Positions 8,898 to 17,416 of a stretch of DNA of 64,000 nucleotides are shown one piece after another; the stretch's first letter is position 1; each line of letters starts with the position of its first letter. Origin of the DNA: Arthrobacter sp. 18067 (GTDB lineage: Bacteria; Actinomycetota; Actinomycetes; Actinomycetales; Micrococcaceae). Below the pieces are notes generated by a model, which made no database searches, had not been told where the DNA came from, and was given only the letters and a program-made list of their open reading frames with translations. The translations under genes and the position numbers were made by a program. The stretch is taken from contig NZ_CACSJJ010000010.1 of assembly GCF_902706295.1 (NCBI RefSeq), positions 114,386 through 178,385 on the forward strand, in the 5' to 3' direction.

Positions 8898-9902
8898 CTA
8901 CGGCGCCGACTGCCTGACCCGCACCTCAAACGCCGCCTCCGGCTGCTGCACTTGAGGCGAGGCGTCCATGCTTTCAATCCTGTTGATCAGAAGTTCGACG
9001 GCGCGCTCCGCAATTTCCGCACGTCCCGGCGCCACGGTGGTCAGCGACGGCGACGCGAACCGCGCCTCATCGATGTCGTCAAAACCGGCAACGGCGATCT
9101 CCTCGGGGACCTTCTTGCCACGGACCAGGAGTTCGTGAAGCGCGCCCAAAGCGAGAGCGTCGTTGAGTCCGAAAACGGCATCAAATTCCACACCACTATC
9201 CAGCAGCCTCGCGGTGGCATCAGCACCGCCGTCGCGCCGCCAATCGCACCCAACCACCAAGGCCGGATCGTAGGCCACGCCGGCGTCAGCGAGCGCAGCC
9301 CTGTATCCCTCAAGGCGCAGGCCGTTACTGCCGGTGGTGTCGCCGTCGTGCGCGCCCAAAACAGCTATACGACGGCGGCCGCCCGCCAGCAGGTGCGTGG
9401 TGACCGCGGCGGCGGCCCGGTGGTTCTGAATGAGGACCATATCCAGCCGCGGGTCCTGAACGAATTCGCCGAGCAGGACCAGCGGCTTCTTGCCCGCGGC
9501 GTCGATTATCTGTTCAGCGTCCAAGGCGAGAGGTATGAAAAGAAGACCATCCGTGAGCGTGCGGAACTGGCCTTGGAGCGCCGCCTTTTCGTGGTACGGC
9601 TCGTTTCCTGACTGTTCTACCAGGACGCGGTAGCCCCGGGCCCACGCCGCTTTCATGATGTCCGACGCCAACTCGGCGTAGTACGGAATGGATAGGTCTG
9701 CCAGGACCAGGCCGAGCATGCTGGTCTTGCCCGAGCGGAGGCTGCGGGCCGTCAGGTTGGTTTCGTAGCCGAGCTCATCGATGGCATCCAGGACGCGCTG
9801 TTTGGTGGTGGGCCGGATGAACTCGTAGTTGTTGATCACGTTGGAGACCGTCTTCAACGAGACACCGGCGACCCGTGCGACGTCGTTCATGGTGACGGCC
9901 AT
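8898..9902 (-). CDS. LacI family transcriptional regulator
   Basis: 334 residues. The N-terminal helix-turn-helix reads NDVARVAGVSLKTVSNVINN, followed by the hinge region LTARSLRSGKTS and a periplasmic-binding-protein-like effector domain (LGLVLADLSIPYYAEL). ATG 9902 is preceded by AGGAG at good spacing. Its place between a RidA gene and a D-amino acid enzyme suggests it controls that operon in response to a small metabolite, but its operator was not identified. A sugar ligand, usual for the family, is not excluded. Confidence 0.9.
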   Translation of the reverse strand: MAVTMNDVARVAGVSLKTVSNVINNYEFIRPTTKQRVLDAIDELGYETNLTARSLRSGKTSMLGLVLADLSIPYYAELASDIMKAAWARGYRVLVEQSGNEPYHEKAALQGQFRTLTDGLLFIPLALDAEQIIDAAGKKPLVLLGEFVQDPRLDMVLIQNHRAAAAVTTHLLAGGRRRIAVLGAHDGDTTGSNGLRLEGYRAALADAGVAYDPALVVGCDWRRDGGADATARLLDSGVEFDAVFGLNDALALGALHELLVRGKKVPEEIAVAGFDDIDEARFASPSLTTVAPGRAEIAERAVELLINRIESMDASPQVQQPEAAFEVRVRQSAP

Positions 9903-9959
9903 CAATATGCTCCTTCTGTCCTGTTGGCATACATCGTTGCAGATCAGGCCGACATGGAG

Positions 9960-10367
9960 TCAGTCGATGACTGCGGCGACAGCCTCGATCTCCACCAACT
10001 GATGGTTGTAGCCGAGGACGGTGACGCCCATGAGGGTGCTCGGTACGTCGTGGTCGCCGAATGCAGCGCGCACTACGTCCCAGGCCGCGACCAGGTCCGC
10101 CTGCTGCGTCGATGCGACAAGGACGCGGGTGGAAACCACGTCCCCGATTCCCGCTCCGGCTGCTTCCAAGGCCAACACCATGTTTTCGACCGACTTTTCC
10201 GCTTGGGCTTTGTAGTCCCCAATACCTGTTGTGGTTCCGTCCTCGTTCAGCGGGCATGACCCTGCCAGGAAGATCAACCGGGCTTCGGCGGGCGCAGTGG
10301 CTGCATAGGCGTACTGGGCTGCCGAACTGAGTTGTTCAGAGCGAATGAGGGTCACAGCGCTGGGCAT
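9960..10367 (-). CDS. RidA/YjgF family protein
   Basis: 135 residues from ATG 10367, preceded by AAGGAC; the usual RidA length. The family removes reactive enamine/imine intermediates released by PLP-dependent dehydratases. Visible landmarks are LIFLAGSCPLNEDG near the N-terminus, KSVENMVLALEAAGAG, and the C-terminal VEIEAVAAV. The classical arginine of the RidA active site is replaced around STRVLVAS, so catalysis is uncertain. Position ahead of the D-serine dehydratase-like gene gives the link a clear rationale. Confidence 0.82.
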   Translation of the reverse strand: MPSAVTLIRSEQLSSAAQYAYAATAPAEARLIFLAGSCPLNEDGTTTGIGDYKAQAEKSVENMVLALEAAGAGIGDVVSTRVLVASTQQADLVAAWDVVRAAFGDHDVPSTLMGVTVLGYNHQLVEIEAVAAVID

Positions 10368-10477
10368 TGGAGGTCCTTGGATTAGATGTGAACGGCTGGC
10401 CACATTCCATCACGGCGTCGCTTCCCTGCAGCCGTCACACGCCGCTCATCCCCATGCAACGCGCCCGCAACATACAT

Positions 10478-10519
10478 GCGCAAAGCTGAAGTCAATTGGC
10501 GCACAGCTGAAGGCAATCG
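10478..10519. repeat. Two tandem 21-bp repeats upstream of a small gene
   Basis: Units 10478-10498 and 10499-10519 (GCGCAAAGCTGAAGTCAAT and GCGCACAGCTGAAGGCAAT, plus two bases each) match at 18 of 21 positions, exactly two helical turns apart. They end 30 bases before ATG 10549. They could be a regulator binding site or simple duplication. Confidence 0.45.
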
Positions 10520-10548
10520 GACAGCGAAGCGAGCTGAGGGGAGCAGAC

Positions 10549-10923
10549 ATGAGCATTACAAACAGGGATCTTTTCCAGGCGCTGAAGACGCAGGCCAGCC
10601 TGGCGCAGGCGTTCGGCACCATGCCGGGCAGCAAGGAAGAGCCGCACCCGCTAAGCCCAGGCGAATACGTAGAGGCCTGGCACAACGGCCGCCTTTATCA
10701 CCGAGGCACCGTGGTCAAAACCGTCTCGGGGACCGACCTTTTCTGGCTCACAGACGATACCGGGAGTCGCAGGCTGCTGGACATGGAATCCATGGACATC
10801 GTGACAGTTGACGAGCCGGCTCCGGCACCCGGAACACTGGCCCCGGAGCCAACTCTGTCGGCCACTGTCACACCAATTTCTGCGTACCCCATGTTCCACG
10901 ACGGTACTCAGCAGATCGCCTAG
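10549..10923 (+). CDS. Conserved small protein of unknown function
   Basis: 124 residues from ATG 10549, chosen because GAGGGGAG lies just upstream; the frame is open further back but through low-complexity, repeat-containing sequence. It is acidic, with no signal peptide or membrane helix. A compact central region (EYVEAWHNGRLYHRGTVV, LFWLTDDTGSRRLLDME) looks like a small beta-barrel, followed by a Pro/Ala-rich tail. I do not recognise the family. Its TAG stop shares CTAG 10920-10923 with the arabinofuranosidase gene on the other strand. Confidence 0.65.
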   Translation: MSITNRDLFQALKTQASLAQAFGTMPGSKEEPHPLSPGEYVEAWHNGRLYHRGTVVKTVSGTDLFWLTDDTGSRRLLDMESMDIVTVDEPAPAPGTLAPEPTLSATVTPISAYPMFHDGTQQIA

Positions 10924-12446
10924 TCTTCAAGCGACAACCGGATCATGGTCCAGCTCACGGCAGGGAGCCCGGCGGTGAGGCGACCGCCGTCGAGCTTCAC
11001 GCTGACGTTCTCGGACGGCAGGACCGACGTCGAATCGTCTGCCGTCGCCTGCCAGTACGGGTCCTTGTTGGAGTAGGTGACGGACTCAATGACTTTGCTT
11101 GCGTTGAGGCTTCCGACGGCGGCATCCAGCGTCAGCGCGTCCGTCGCCGAGCGGTTCACGGCGAACACCACGGCCTCATTGGCTTCTGCGTTATAGGTCG
11201 CCACAGCTGACAGCGCGCTGAACCCAGACGTCTTTTCGCTGTCCAGTTGCGGAGACTCGACGGCGAGGTTGAGCACGGTGCCGGAGGCGTGCTGCGAGGT
11301 GAGCGCGAACGGGTGGAACGTGGTCTGCTTCCACGCACGTCCGCCAGGCTCGGTCATGATGGGGGCGATCACGTTGACCAGTTGCGCGAGGCTCGCTGAA
11401 TGGACGCGGTCCGTGTTGCGCAGCAGCGTGATGAGCAGATCGCCCACCACCACAGCGTCGGCAACCGTGTAGCGGTCTTCGAGCAGCACCGGCGCGACCG
11501 GCCAGTCGTCACCCGTGGGCGCCTTGGACTCATCACGGGACATGTGCCAAACGTTCCACTCATCGAATGAGATATTGACCTGCTTTTCGGACTTGTTGGC
11601 CGACTTCACGTGATCGATGTGGGACACCAGGTCCTTGATGAAGGCCTCCATCCGGTGCCCTGCCGACAGGTGCTCCTGGAGGTCCCCGAAGTCCTCGAAG
11701 TACTGGTGGGCCGAGATCAGGTCCACCAACTCAAATGTCTCGTTGAGGACCACGCGTTCCCACTCACCGAACGTGGGCATGGTGGGTGCCGAGCTTCCGC
11801 AGGCCACGAGTTCCAGGTCCGGGTTGATCATCCGCATGGCCCTTGCCGTTTCGGCAGCGACCCTCGCGTACTCACCCGCCTTCTTGTGTCCGATCTGCCA
11901 GAAGCCGTCCATCTCGTTTCCGAGGCACCACATGGTGATGTTGTGAGGCTCGACGGCGCCATTCGCCTTGCGCTGTTCAGACAGGGCCGTTCCACCTTGG
12001 ATGTTGGAGTACTCCAGCAGGTCCAGGGCTTCCTGCGTGCCCCTGGTGCCCAGGTTCACGGCCATCATGGGGTCGACGCCGGCCTTCACCGACCACTTGG
12101 CGAACTCGTCCACGCCTACCAGGTTCGGGTCAGTGGAGTGCCAGGCGAGGTCGAGGCGGGTGGGACGGTCTTCCTTTGGTCCAACGCCGTCTTCCCAGCG
12201 ATAGCCCGAGACGAAGTTCCCGCCCGGATACCTGACCGTGGAGACACCCAACTCCTTGGTGAGATCCAGAACGTCGGTGCGGAAACCGTCGTCGTCGGCT
12301 TTCGGGTGTTCGGGTTCGAAGATGCCCGTGTACACGCAGCGGCCCAAGTGCTCTACGAAAGCGCCGAACGTCTTCCTCCTGACTGGGCCTACGACGAATG
12401 CGGGGTCGATGGTGATTTTGGCCGTGGGCTCTTCTTGGTTTCCCAA
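10920..12446 (-). CDS. GH51 alpha-L-arabinofuranosidase
   Basis: 508 residues, an intracellular-type GH51 enzyme with no signal peptide; it releases terminal L-arabinofuranose from arabinan or arabinoxylan oligosaccharides. The acid/base is Glu178 in CLGNEMDG, the nucleophile Glu296 in SFDEWN, and TVRYPGGNFVSGY is the usual GH51 block. A TTG at 12446 with AAGGAC 7 bases upstream is the likely start. No sugar transporter adjoins, so oligosaccharide uptake must be encoded elsewhere. A LacI-type operator candidate lies just upstream. Confidence 0.93.
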   Translation of the reverse strand: MGNQEEPTAKITIDPAFVVGPVRRKTFGAFVEHLGRCVYTGIFEPEHPKADDDGFRTDVLDLTKELGVSTVRYPGGNFVSGYRWEDGVGPKEDRPTRLDLAWHSTDPNLVGVDEFAKWSVKAGVDPMMAVNLGTRGTQEALDLLEYSNIQGGTALSEQRKANGAVEPHNITMWCLGNEMDGFWQIGHKKAGEYARVAAETARAMRMINPDLELVACGSSAPTMPTFGEWERVVLNETFELVDLISAHQYFEDFGDLQEHLSAGHRMEAFIKDLVSHIDHVKSANKSEKQVNISFDEWNVWHMSRDESKAPTGDDWPVAPVLLEDRYTVADAVVVGDLLITLLRNTDRVHSASLAQLVNVIAPIMTEPGGRAWKQTTFHPFALTSQHASGTVLNLAVESPQLDSEKTSGFSALSAVATYNAEANEAVVFAVNRSATDALTLDAAVGSLNASKVIESVTYSNKDPYWQATADDSTSVLPSENVSVKLDGGRLTAGLPAVSWTMIRLSLED

Positions 12447-12481
12447 AGGTTGGGTCCTTGTCTGCTCGTTCTGCTTGGCGA

Positions 12482-12497
12482 TTTACAACGTTATAGA
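12482..12497. promoter_or_regulatory. Candidate LacI-type operator upstream of the arabinofuranosidase gene
   Basis: TTTACAACGTTATAGA is a dyad centred on ACGT with six of eight complementary pairs; LacI-family operators typically have a central CG in such AT-rich dyads. It lies 36-51 bases upstream of the TTG start. Either the LacI protein encoded at 8898-9902 or a distant one could bind. Confidence 0.35.
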
Positions 12498-12640
12498 AAC
12501 CATGCTGACTGGCTGCGGGGTACGAGTCAAGAGATTTCTTCCGCTGTCTTCGCCCAGGCCCACGCTTGTTCGCTGACTTCGACTTTGTTCGGCGGGAGAT
12601 TCCAACCGGCCAGCGTTCCGTGGGCCTTTAGGCTGGTTCC

Positions 12641-13246
12641 ATGGCATCCGAAGTAGTGAGCGCGGCCTACTCTGCGCGCTCCGAGGAATACACCTCACTG
12701 TTCGGGTCAATGGAGAGCACGCATGCGGCCGATCGGGAGCTCGTCCGCTCGTGGGCCCAAGGGTTGCACGGCCGCGTCATCGACGCCGGCTGCGGACCCG
12801 GGCAATGGGCCAACTTCCTGCATTCTCTCGGCATCGAGGTTGAGGGCGTGGACCTGGTGTCGGAGTTCGTGGCAACGGCCCAGCAGCGCCACCCGGAGGT
12901 CCCCTTCAGAGTCGAATCACTGGAGCGGCTTCAGACTCCGGACCAATCATTGGCGGGGATCCTCGCCTGGTACTCGGTGATTCACACTCCCCCTGACGAC
13001 ATCGGTGCCGTCTTGAGTGAGTTCGTCCGGTGCATTGAGCCCGGCGGAAGCCTCCTACTTGGCTTCTTCGAGGGCAAAGCCGTTGAGGCGTTCCCGCACG
13101 CCGTGACTCCCGCCTACTTTTGGCCTGTGGGGGAAATGGCCGCCCGGCTCCTGAATGCCGGCCTCACAGTGGTCAGCACGCACTCACGTACCGACCCCGG
13201 ATCCCGGCCCCACGCCGCCATTGTCGCCCGCCGGAAGGAGCCCTGA
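12641..13246 (+). CDS. Class I SAM-dependent methyltransferase
   Basis: 201 residues of Rossmann-fold methyltransferase. Motif I is VIDAGCGPGQWANFL near residue 46, the acidic residue of motif II is VEGVDLVSEF, and motif IV is AGILAWYSVIHTP. Substrate unknown. A TAGGCT hexamer six bases before the ATG suggests a leaderless transcript. It is divergent from the arabinofuranosidase gene and followed by a degenerate region and tRNA-Lys. Confidence 0.85.
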   Translation: MASEVVSAAYSARSEEYTSLFGSMESTHAADRELVRSWAQGLHGRVIDAGCGPGQWANFLHSLGIEVEGVDLVSEFVATAQQRHPEVPFRVESLERLQTPDQSLAGILAWYSVIHTPPDDIGAVLSEFVRCIEPGGSLLLGFFEGKAVEAFPHAVTPAYFWPVGEMAARLLNAGLTVVSTHSRTDPGSRPHAAIVARRKEP

Positions 13247-13277
13247 CGGCCGAATACCCACGCTTCGAGTACCCAAC

Positions 13278-13493
13278 TTACTTCACCGGCTTGTAGTCCC
13301 ATAGCTCCAGCCCATCCCATTCAGAAGGAAACCCCATGTCCTTTTCCGGAGAGAAATCCGGAACTATCGGAAATTTGAGCTTAATCTTGGTGCGCAGCGC
13401 GCGGGGCCAGTTCGTTTGCGGGTCGATATGCGGAGTGAGGTAGGCCAAGATGGCCAAGCTGGGATATAGCTTCTTGGTTGGTTCAGCGTTGCC
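13278..13493 (-). pseudogene. C-terminal remnant of an Abi (abortive infection) family protein
   Basis: On the minus strand 71 codons are open between an in-frame TGA (13496-13494) and TAA (13280-13278), with no ATG or plausible ribosome site. The translation contains LYPSLAILAYLTPHIDPQTN and, further on, EKDMGFPSEWDGLELW, which resembles the closing region of Abi_2/AbiD/F-type phage-defence proteins (hydrophobic helix, hIxPxxxW, then MGFPxxW...LW). The catalytic N-terminal part is gone. It sits on the 3' side of tRNA-Lys, where integrative elements insert, and is probably the scar of a lost island. Family call from memory of the motif. Confidence 0.5.
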
Positions 13494-13559
13494 TCAGGAC
13501 GGAGACAGAGATTCGATGGCGGGGATTCGGGCCGGGCTTCAGAAGGCAGGGAAACAAAA

Positions 13560-13590
13560 ACAGGCCGGAGACTCAAAGTCTCCGGCCTGT
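13560..13590 (-). terminator. Intrinsic terminator of tRNA-Lys
   Basis: Perfect 14-bp stem (13560-13573 with 13577-13590) and a 3-base loop. On the minus strand it is followed by a run rich in T (13552-13560 complement), 10 bases beyond the tRNA 3' end. Confidence 0.88.
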
Positions 13591-13599
13591 CTTGGAGGG

Positions 13600-13672
13600 T
13601 GGGCCCTGTGGGGATCGAACCCACGACCCACGGATTAAAAGTCCGATGCTCTACCAACTGAGCTAAAGGCCC
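13600..13672 (-). tRNA. tRNA-Lys (anticodon TTT)
   Basis: A 73-nt cloverleaf on the minus strand. The acceptor stem GGGCCTT pairs with AGGGCCC with one G-T; the D arm contains AGCTCAGTTGGTAGAGC. The anticodon loop CTTTTAA gives anticodon TTT, and the T arm is GTGGGTTCGATCCCCAC. The discriminator base is A. CCA is not encoded. An intrinsic terminator and an Abi-family remnant follow on the 3' side. Confidence 0.97.
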
Positions 13673-13911
13673 CTCCAGCTGTAGAAACAGCCATGAATAC
13701 TGTACCCCAAGGTCAAGGTCAGCAAGGAACTCAAGGCGGCGCGCGCCGTCGTCACCTACTTTGGCGGAAAGTTGGACGACGACGCGCGGCAGCAGCGGCG
13801 TGTCAGGCCTAGGACGGCGGCAAAGTAGGTGGCGAAGGTCCGCCAGCAGCAACAGCGCACCCCCGGCAACCGTTACTCGACCCCACCAGAGCACAGGAGT
13901 ACGGTGAACTC

Positions 13912-14571
13912 ATGAGCGAACAGCCAGGACCACCTGCGTACGGCGGAGCAAACAGGCACCACAAGCCCAAGCCCTTCGCGCCTATCGATTTCGAACCGTT
14001 CGCCGGTGGCGCCGACCCCGCGCGCGTTTCCGAAGCCGCCCACCTTGCTGCCCAGGCTTTGGTAAGGCGTGGCCGCGACAGCGACGACCCCAAGGTCACC
14101 CGCCGCTTGGTAAAACTCGCCGACGAACAAGGCCTCGAAGCCATCGCCGAGATGTGGGCAGAAAGCCCCGCCCGAAGCCTCCCCGGCGCACTCTGGCGGC
14201 TCTACGCCCTTCGTGCCGCCACCATCCAGAACCCTGAGCGGATCTCCGTCTACTTCAGAGCCGGCCGCGACACAGCGCAGGTGGCCAACGTGGTTGCCGG
14301 CGCAGCTGAGCCGCCCGGAGCAGACGAAATGAAGACCATGGCTGACGCCATTTTGTCGGGCGCTTTCGACGGCGAGTTCGACGTCGCGCTGGAACGTTCC
14401 GCTGCTTTCTGCCGCGTGGTGGCGCTCGGCCAAGCCACTCTGGCCGACGGCGCTGAGCACAGCAACGAAGGTCACGCCAGCAAGTTGACCCGCAACTCGC
14501 ACCAGCTGGTGAAGACCGCCGAGGACCTTGAACACGCTGCCAACGCGTGGCGCCTGGGCGAGCTGGACTAG
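13912..14571 (+). CDS. Conserved actinobacterial protein of unknown function
   Basis: 219 residues with no signal peptide or membrane helix, mostly helical and Ala-rich. Features include APIDFEPFAGGADPARVSEAA, an Arg-rich patch, and WAESPARSLPGALWRLYALR in the middle. I believe this is a family conserved in actinobacteria, but I know of no function. A TACGGT hexamer six bases before ATG 13912 suggests a leaderless transcript. Long frames on the opposite strand here are shadows. The 234 bases downstream, to 14805, show a few small hairpins but no gene I can support. Confidence 0.75.
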   Translation: MSEQPGPPAYGGANRHHKPKPFAPIDFEPFAGGADPARVSEAAHLAAQALVRRGRDSDDPKVTRRLVKLADEQGLEAIAEMWAESPARSLPGALWRLYALRAATIQNPERISVYFRAGRDTAQVANVVAGAAEPPGADEMKTMADAILSGAFDGEFDVALERSAAFCRVVALGQATLADGAEHSNEGHASKLTRNSHQLVKTAEDLEHAANAWRLGELD

Positions 14572-14805
14572 CCCAACTAAGAGGCGAAACGTACCCACGT
14601 CGGTCCCGGACTGTCAATGTTGACTTAGACCGCCTGACGGTGAAAACTAAAACTGGTGTCGAACCGCGAAACCCCCGGGCTTCAACTTATAGCCGCTTCG
14701 AGCGGCCTACCGCCGAGAGGCGTATCCGGTTCGGCACCATTTTTATGCCCGAACGCAGTTTGCCCGGGTCGGCGCTAAGGCAGGCCCGGGCGAAGCTGCA
14801 AGGAC

Positions 14806-15495
14806 CTACTTCAACGTGACAGTGGTTTCGGCCGTTTCCTTCTTGTCATGATCCAAATCGCCGGCAGCGTCCTGCGGCGTCATCGTGGCCTTGATCTCCG
14901 TGTCCTTGCCCGCGGTGTAGGCGAAGTTCTCTGCGATATTGAAGGACTCACCGGGCTTCAGCACAAACGGGTCCTTTTCCTTCAGCTTCACGCCGGAGCT
15001 GCTGAGCCCGTGCTTCTTGTAGCCGTCGCTGCTGGAGTCCGAGGGCATCCCGCCGAGGTACTTCCAGTCCGTGTACTTGGCAGAGGGAGTGATCAGCGAG
15101 TGGCTCAGGGGAATCTCGGCTGATGAGGTGTTGGTGACCACGTAGTTCAGGTAGACCACGGGGGCGCCCTTCTTCAGCAGGTTCTCCTTGGTTTCCTTGT
15201 CCACGAACATGCTGTCCTTGGACGCCACATCCGTGGCCACCTGGTAGACGTCCACGCTGAAGCTGTCGCCCTTGAGCGTTCCGAGCTTGTCGCCCGCCTC
15301 AGAGATGGGTAGCGCCCACGCGGCCACGGTGTAAGCGCCGGAGGATTTACCTGCCCCCTCGGAGGAGGCGGCGGAGGACGACGACGGTTCGGAACCACCC
15401 GTCGTCGAGCCCGCGGCAGTGGTGCCGCAGGCGCTGAGCGCGAGCAGTCCGGCCGCCGCAAGGCTGGTGATTTTGACTACATTGTTGAGTCGCAT
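14806..15495 (-). CDS. Putative lipoprotein of unknown function
   Basis: 229 residues from ATG 15495. The type II signal peptide ends in LLALSAC, with lipidated Cys23. A Ser/Thr/Gly-rich linker (residues about 25-52) precedes a globular extracytoplasmic domain containing VVYLNYVVTNTSSAEIPL, an immunoglobulin-like beta pattern seen in DUF4352-type proteins. It probably sits on the outer face of the membrane. No neighbour suggests a function. Upstream codons to 15609 lack signal-peptide character and are excluded. Confidence 0.78.
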   Translation of the reverse strand: MRLNNVVKITSLAAAGLLALSACGTTAAGSTTGGSEPSSSSAASSEGAGKSSGAYTVAAWALPISEAGDKLGTLKGDSFSVDVYQVATDVASKDSMFVDKETKENLLKKGAPVVYLNYVVTNTSSAEIPLSHSLITPSAKYTDWKYLGGMPSDSSSDGYKKHGLSSSGVKLKEKDPFVLKPGESFNIAENFAYTAGKDTEIKATMTPQDAAGDLDHDKKETAETTVTLK

Positions 15496-15691
15496 AGTTC
15501 CCCCATTGAGTGGATTAATTCGGTGCTTACCCAGTGTTCCACGGCACCGGAGCCGGAGCGATGGGGACAACTCCCCGCAGCAATCCACCCACTGAGCGGA
15601 CGCCCTCACCAGACCGGTAAAGTTGGGATCGAAATGGGCTGCGTCAAGTCAAGCCGCCCGCCGCCCATCCGTCCCCAGCCCGGAAAGCGAT

Positions 15692-16309
15692 ATGAAGCTG
15701 CGCCTTTTCCCTCAGGAACCTGCCGGGCTCGTTCTGCTCGCGCAGATGGCCGGCGTCATCGTGGCCGCCACCGGAACGCTCTCCGAAATACTCGGAGCCC
15801 CGGCAAGCGAGCACGAGCGCCTCGCAGAAGAACTTCACGAGCATGAGTCCAAATCCCTGGACCTGCACTTCGCGCTGCTGACACACATGCGGACGAGCTT
15901 CGTGAATCCGCTCCCCCGCGAGGACATGTACACACTGTCCCGGCACCTCACCGAGGCAATGGAGAAGCTGGACGCCGCCGGCGACCTCGTGGCCCTCTAC
16001 AAACTGGACCGCCTCCCCAAACGGGCTGCAGACCAGCTGGAGATCATCAGCCGGCAGGCAGAGCTGACCGTGGACGCCATGCGGAAGCTCGAGGACCTGG
16101 ACGAACTTGAGGACTACTGGATCGAAATCCTCCGACTCGCGAAGCGGGCAGAACGGACGCACCGGATCTGGGTGGCAGAGATGCTCAAGGATATGAAGTC
16201 CACGCAATACGCGCGGCACCGGGACATCGCCAACCAACTGGTGGAAGTTACCAAGGACATGCGGAAGGTCGCCACCCAGGTAGGCAGCATCATCGTCAAG
16301 GAATCATGA
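15692..16309 (+). CDS. DUF47 (PhoU-like) family protein, Pit accessory
   Basis: 205 residues from ATG 15692, preceded by GGAAAG; the family is helical, PhoU-like, and usually encoded just before Pit phosphate transporters, whose activity it is thought to modulate. The N-terminus MKLRLFPQEPAG and the acidic/helical repeats EHESKSLDLHFALLTHMRTS...PLPREDMYTLSRHL are characteristic. One base separates its stop from the pit start, so the pair is co-translated. Confidence 0.9.
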   Translation: MKLRLFPQEPAGLVLLAQMAGVIVAATGTLSEILGAPASEHERLAEELHEHESKSLDLHFALLTHMRTSFVNPLPREDMYTLSRHLTEAMEKLDAAGDLVALYKLDRLPKRAADQLEIISRQAELTVDAMRKLEDLDELEDYWIEILRLAKRAERTHRIWVAEMLKDMKSTQYARHRDIANQLVEVTKDMRKVATQVGSIIVKES

Positions 16310-16310
16310 C

Positions 16311-17327
16311 GTGACCATCGCCATCCTGGTCCTGGTAGTCGGCCTGGCCTCCGGGTTCGCGTTCCTCAACGGCTTCCGCGACGTCTCCAACGCCGTCGCG
16401 CTTTCCACCCGGACCCGCGCCCTCACTCCTTCAATTGCGGTCCTCCTTGCCGCCCTCTTCAACTTTGTCGGCGCCATGCTCAGCGGCACCTTCGTCCTGG
16501 CTTTCACGCAGTCGTGGATCACCCTGCCCAGTGGCACCAGCGGGCTGACCATCCTCGCCTCCGCCCTCACGGCAGCAATCCTTTGGGGTGTGTACGCGTG
16601 GTGGCGCGGTATCCCCTTGTCCTCCACCAACTCGCTGGTCGGCGGCCTGATTGGCGCCGGCGCCGCGAGCGTCCTGGTGGGCGGCAACGCGGTGGGTGGC
16701 ATGGACAACGTCCTCCTGACCCAAGTGGCACTGCCATTGATTCTGTCCCCGGTTATCGCGTTCGCAGCAGCGTACCTGCTGGTCTGGCCCGTAACGTGGG
16801 CAGCCCGATACACGCAGCCCAATGTGGTGAACCGGCGCTTCCGCCGTGCGCAGGCCGTGTCCACTGCCGCCGTGGCGTTCGGGCACGGCCTTCAGGATGG
16901 GCAGCGAACAGCGGCCGTCATTGTGCTGGCCATAGTGGCCGCGGGGCTGTCCGGCGGCGAGGATGTGCCCCTGTGGATCCTGCTGCTCACGGCCGTCATG
17001 CTTACTGCGGGCACCATGTTTGGCGGCTGGCGGATCTCCCACACCCTTGGCCACAAGCTCATCCGGGTGGATCCGCTGCGCGGCTTCGTGGCGCAAACGC
17101 TGACGTCCGTGATGCTCTTTGTCGGCGCCATCGGTTTTCATCTGCCGCTCTCCACCACGCATACGTTGACCGCCTCGGTGCTGGGTTCGGGCGTGAACCA
17201 GCGATTCCACACAGTCAACCGGCGACTGGTCCGGAGGATCCTGCTGTTCTGGGTGGTGACTCCGCTGGTCACAGCCGCAGCGGCGTTCATCCTGGAGCTG
17301 GCGTTCTCGCCCCTCGCGGACCTCTAA
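16311..17327 (+). CDS. Pit family inorganic phosphate transporter
   Basis: 338 residues, multi-pass membrane protein for low-affinity phosphate or metal-phosphate uptake. The PD001131-type repeats are visible as GFAFLNGFRDVSNAVALSTRTRAL near the N-terminus and AFGHGLQDGQRTAAVI in the second half; GIPLSSTNSLVGGLIGAG and LPLSTTHTLTASVLGSG are the paired re-entrant motifs. GTG 16311 starts one base after the DUF47 gene. It converges on the high-affinity pst operon across the palindrome at 17342. Confidence 0.93.
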   Translation: MTIAILVLVVGLASGFAFLNGFRDVSNAVALSTRTRALTPSIAVLLAALFNFVGAMLSGTFVLAFTQSWITLPSGTSGLTILASALTAAILWGVYAWWRGIPLSSTNSLVGGLIGAGAASVLVGGNAVGGMDNVLLTQVALPLILSPVIAFAAAYLLVWPVTWAARYTQPNVVNRRFRRAQAVSTAAVAFGHGLQDGQRTAAVIVLAIVAAGLSGGEDVPLWILLLTAVMLTAGTMFGGWRISHTLGHKLIRVDPLRGFVAQTLTSVMLFVGAIGFHLPLSTTHTLTASVLGSGVNQRFHTVNRRLVRRILLFWVVTPLVTAAAAFILELAFSPLADL

Positions 17328-17341
17328 CCTTCGCAGCCACG

Positions 17342-17407
17342 CCCAACTGAGTAACAGCAAACGTCGCAATGAGCGCTCATTGCGACGTTTGCTGTTACTC
17401 AGTTGGG
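17342..17407. repeat. Perfect 66-bp palindrome between pit and pstB (element copy 2)
   Basis: Arms of 33 bases (17342-17374 and 17375-17407) are perfectly complementary with no loop. The ends CCCAACTGAGT are shared with the element at 51252 and the centre GTCGCAATGAGCGC with that at 392. It stands between two convergent phosphate-uptake operons and can act as a terminator hairpin in both directions or extrude as a cruciform. Confidence 0.85.
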
Positions 17408-17416
17408 TAAGAAAAA

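Noticed and set aside
12447..12540. A full -35/-10 promoter for the arabinofuranosidase gene
   Set aside because: TTGACT and TATAAC are present on the minus strand but about 29 bases apart, too far for a normal promoter, so only the operator-like dyad was listed.
13364..13894. A 176-codon open frame on the minus strand overlapping tRNA-Lys
   Set aside because: It runs through the tRNA and its terminator. The other frame over 13278-13493 has better protein character.
14572..14805. A tRNA-like or sRNA gene in the gap before the lipoprotein gene
   Set aside because: GAACC-type fragments and small hairpins occur, but no cloverleaf, terminator or convincing promoter can be assembled.
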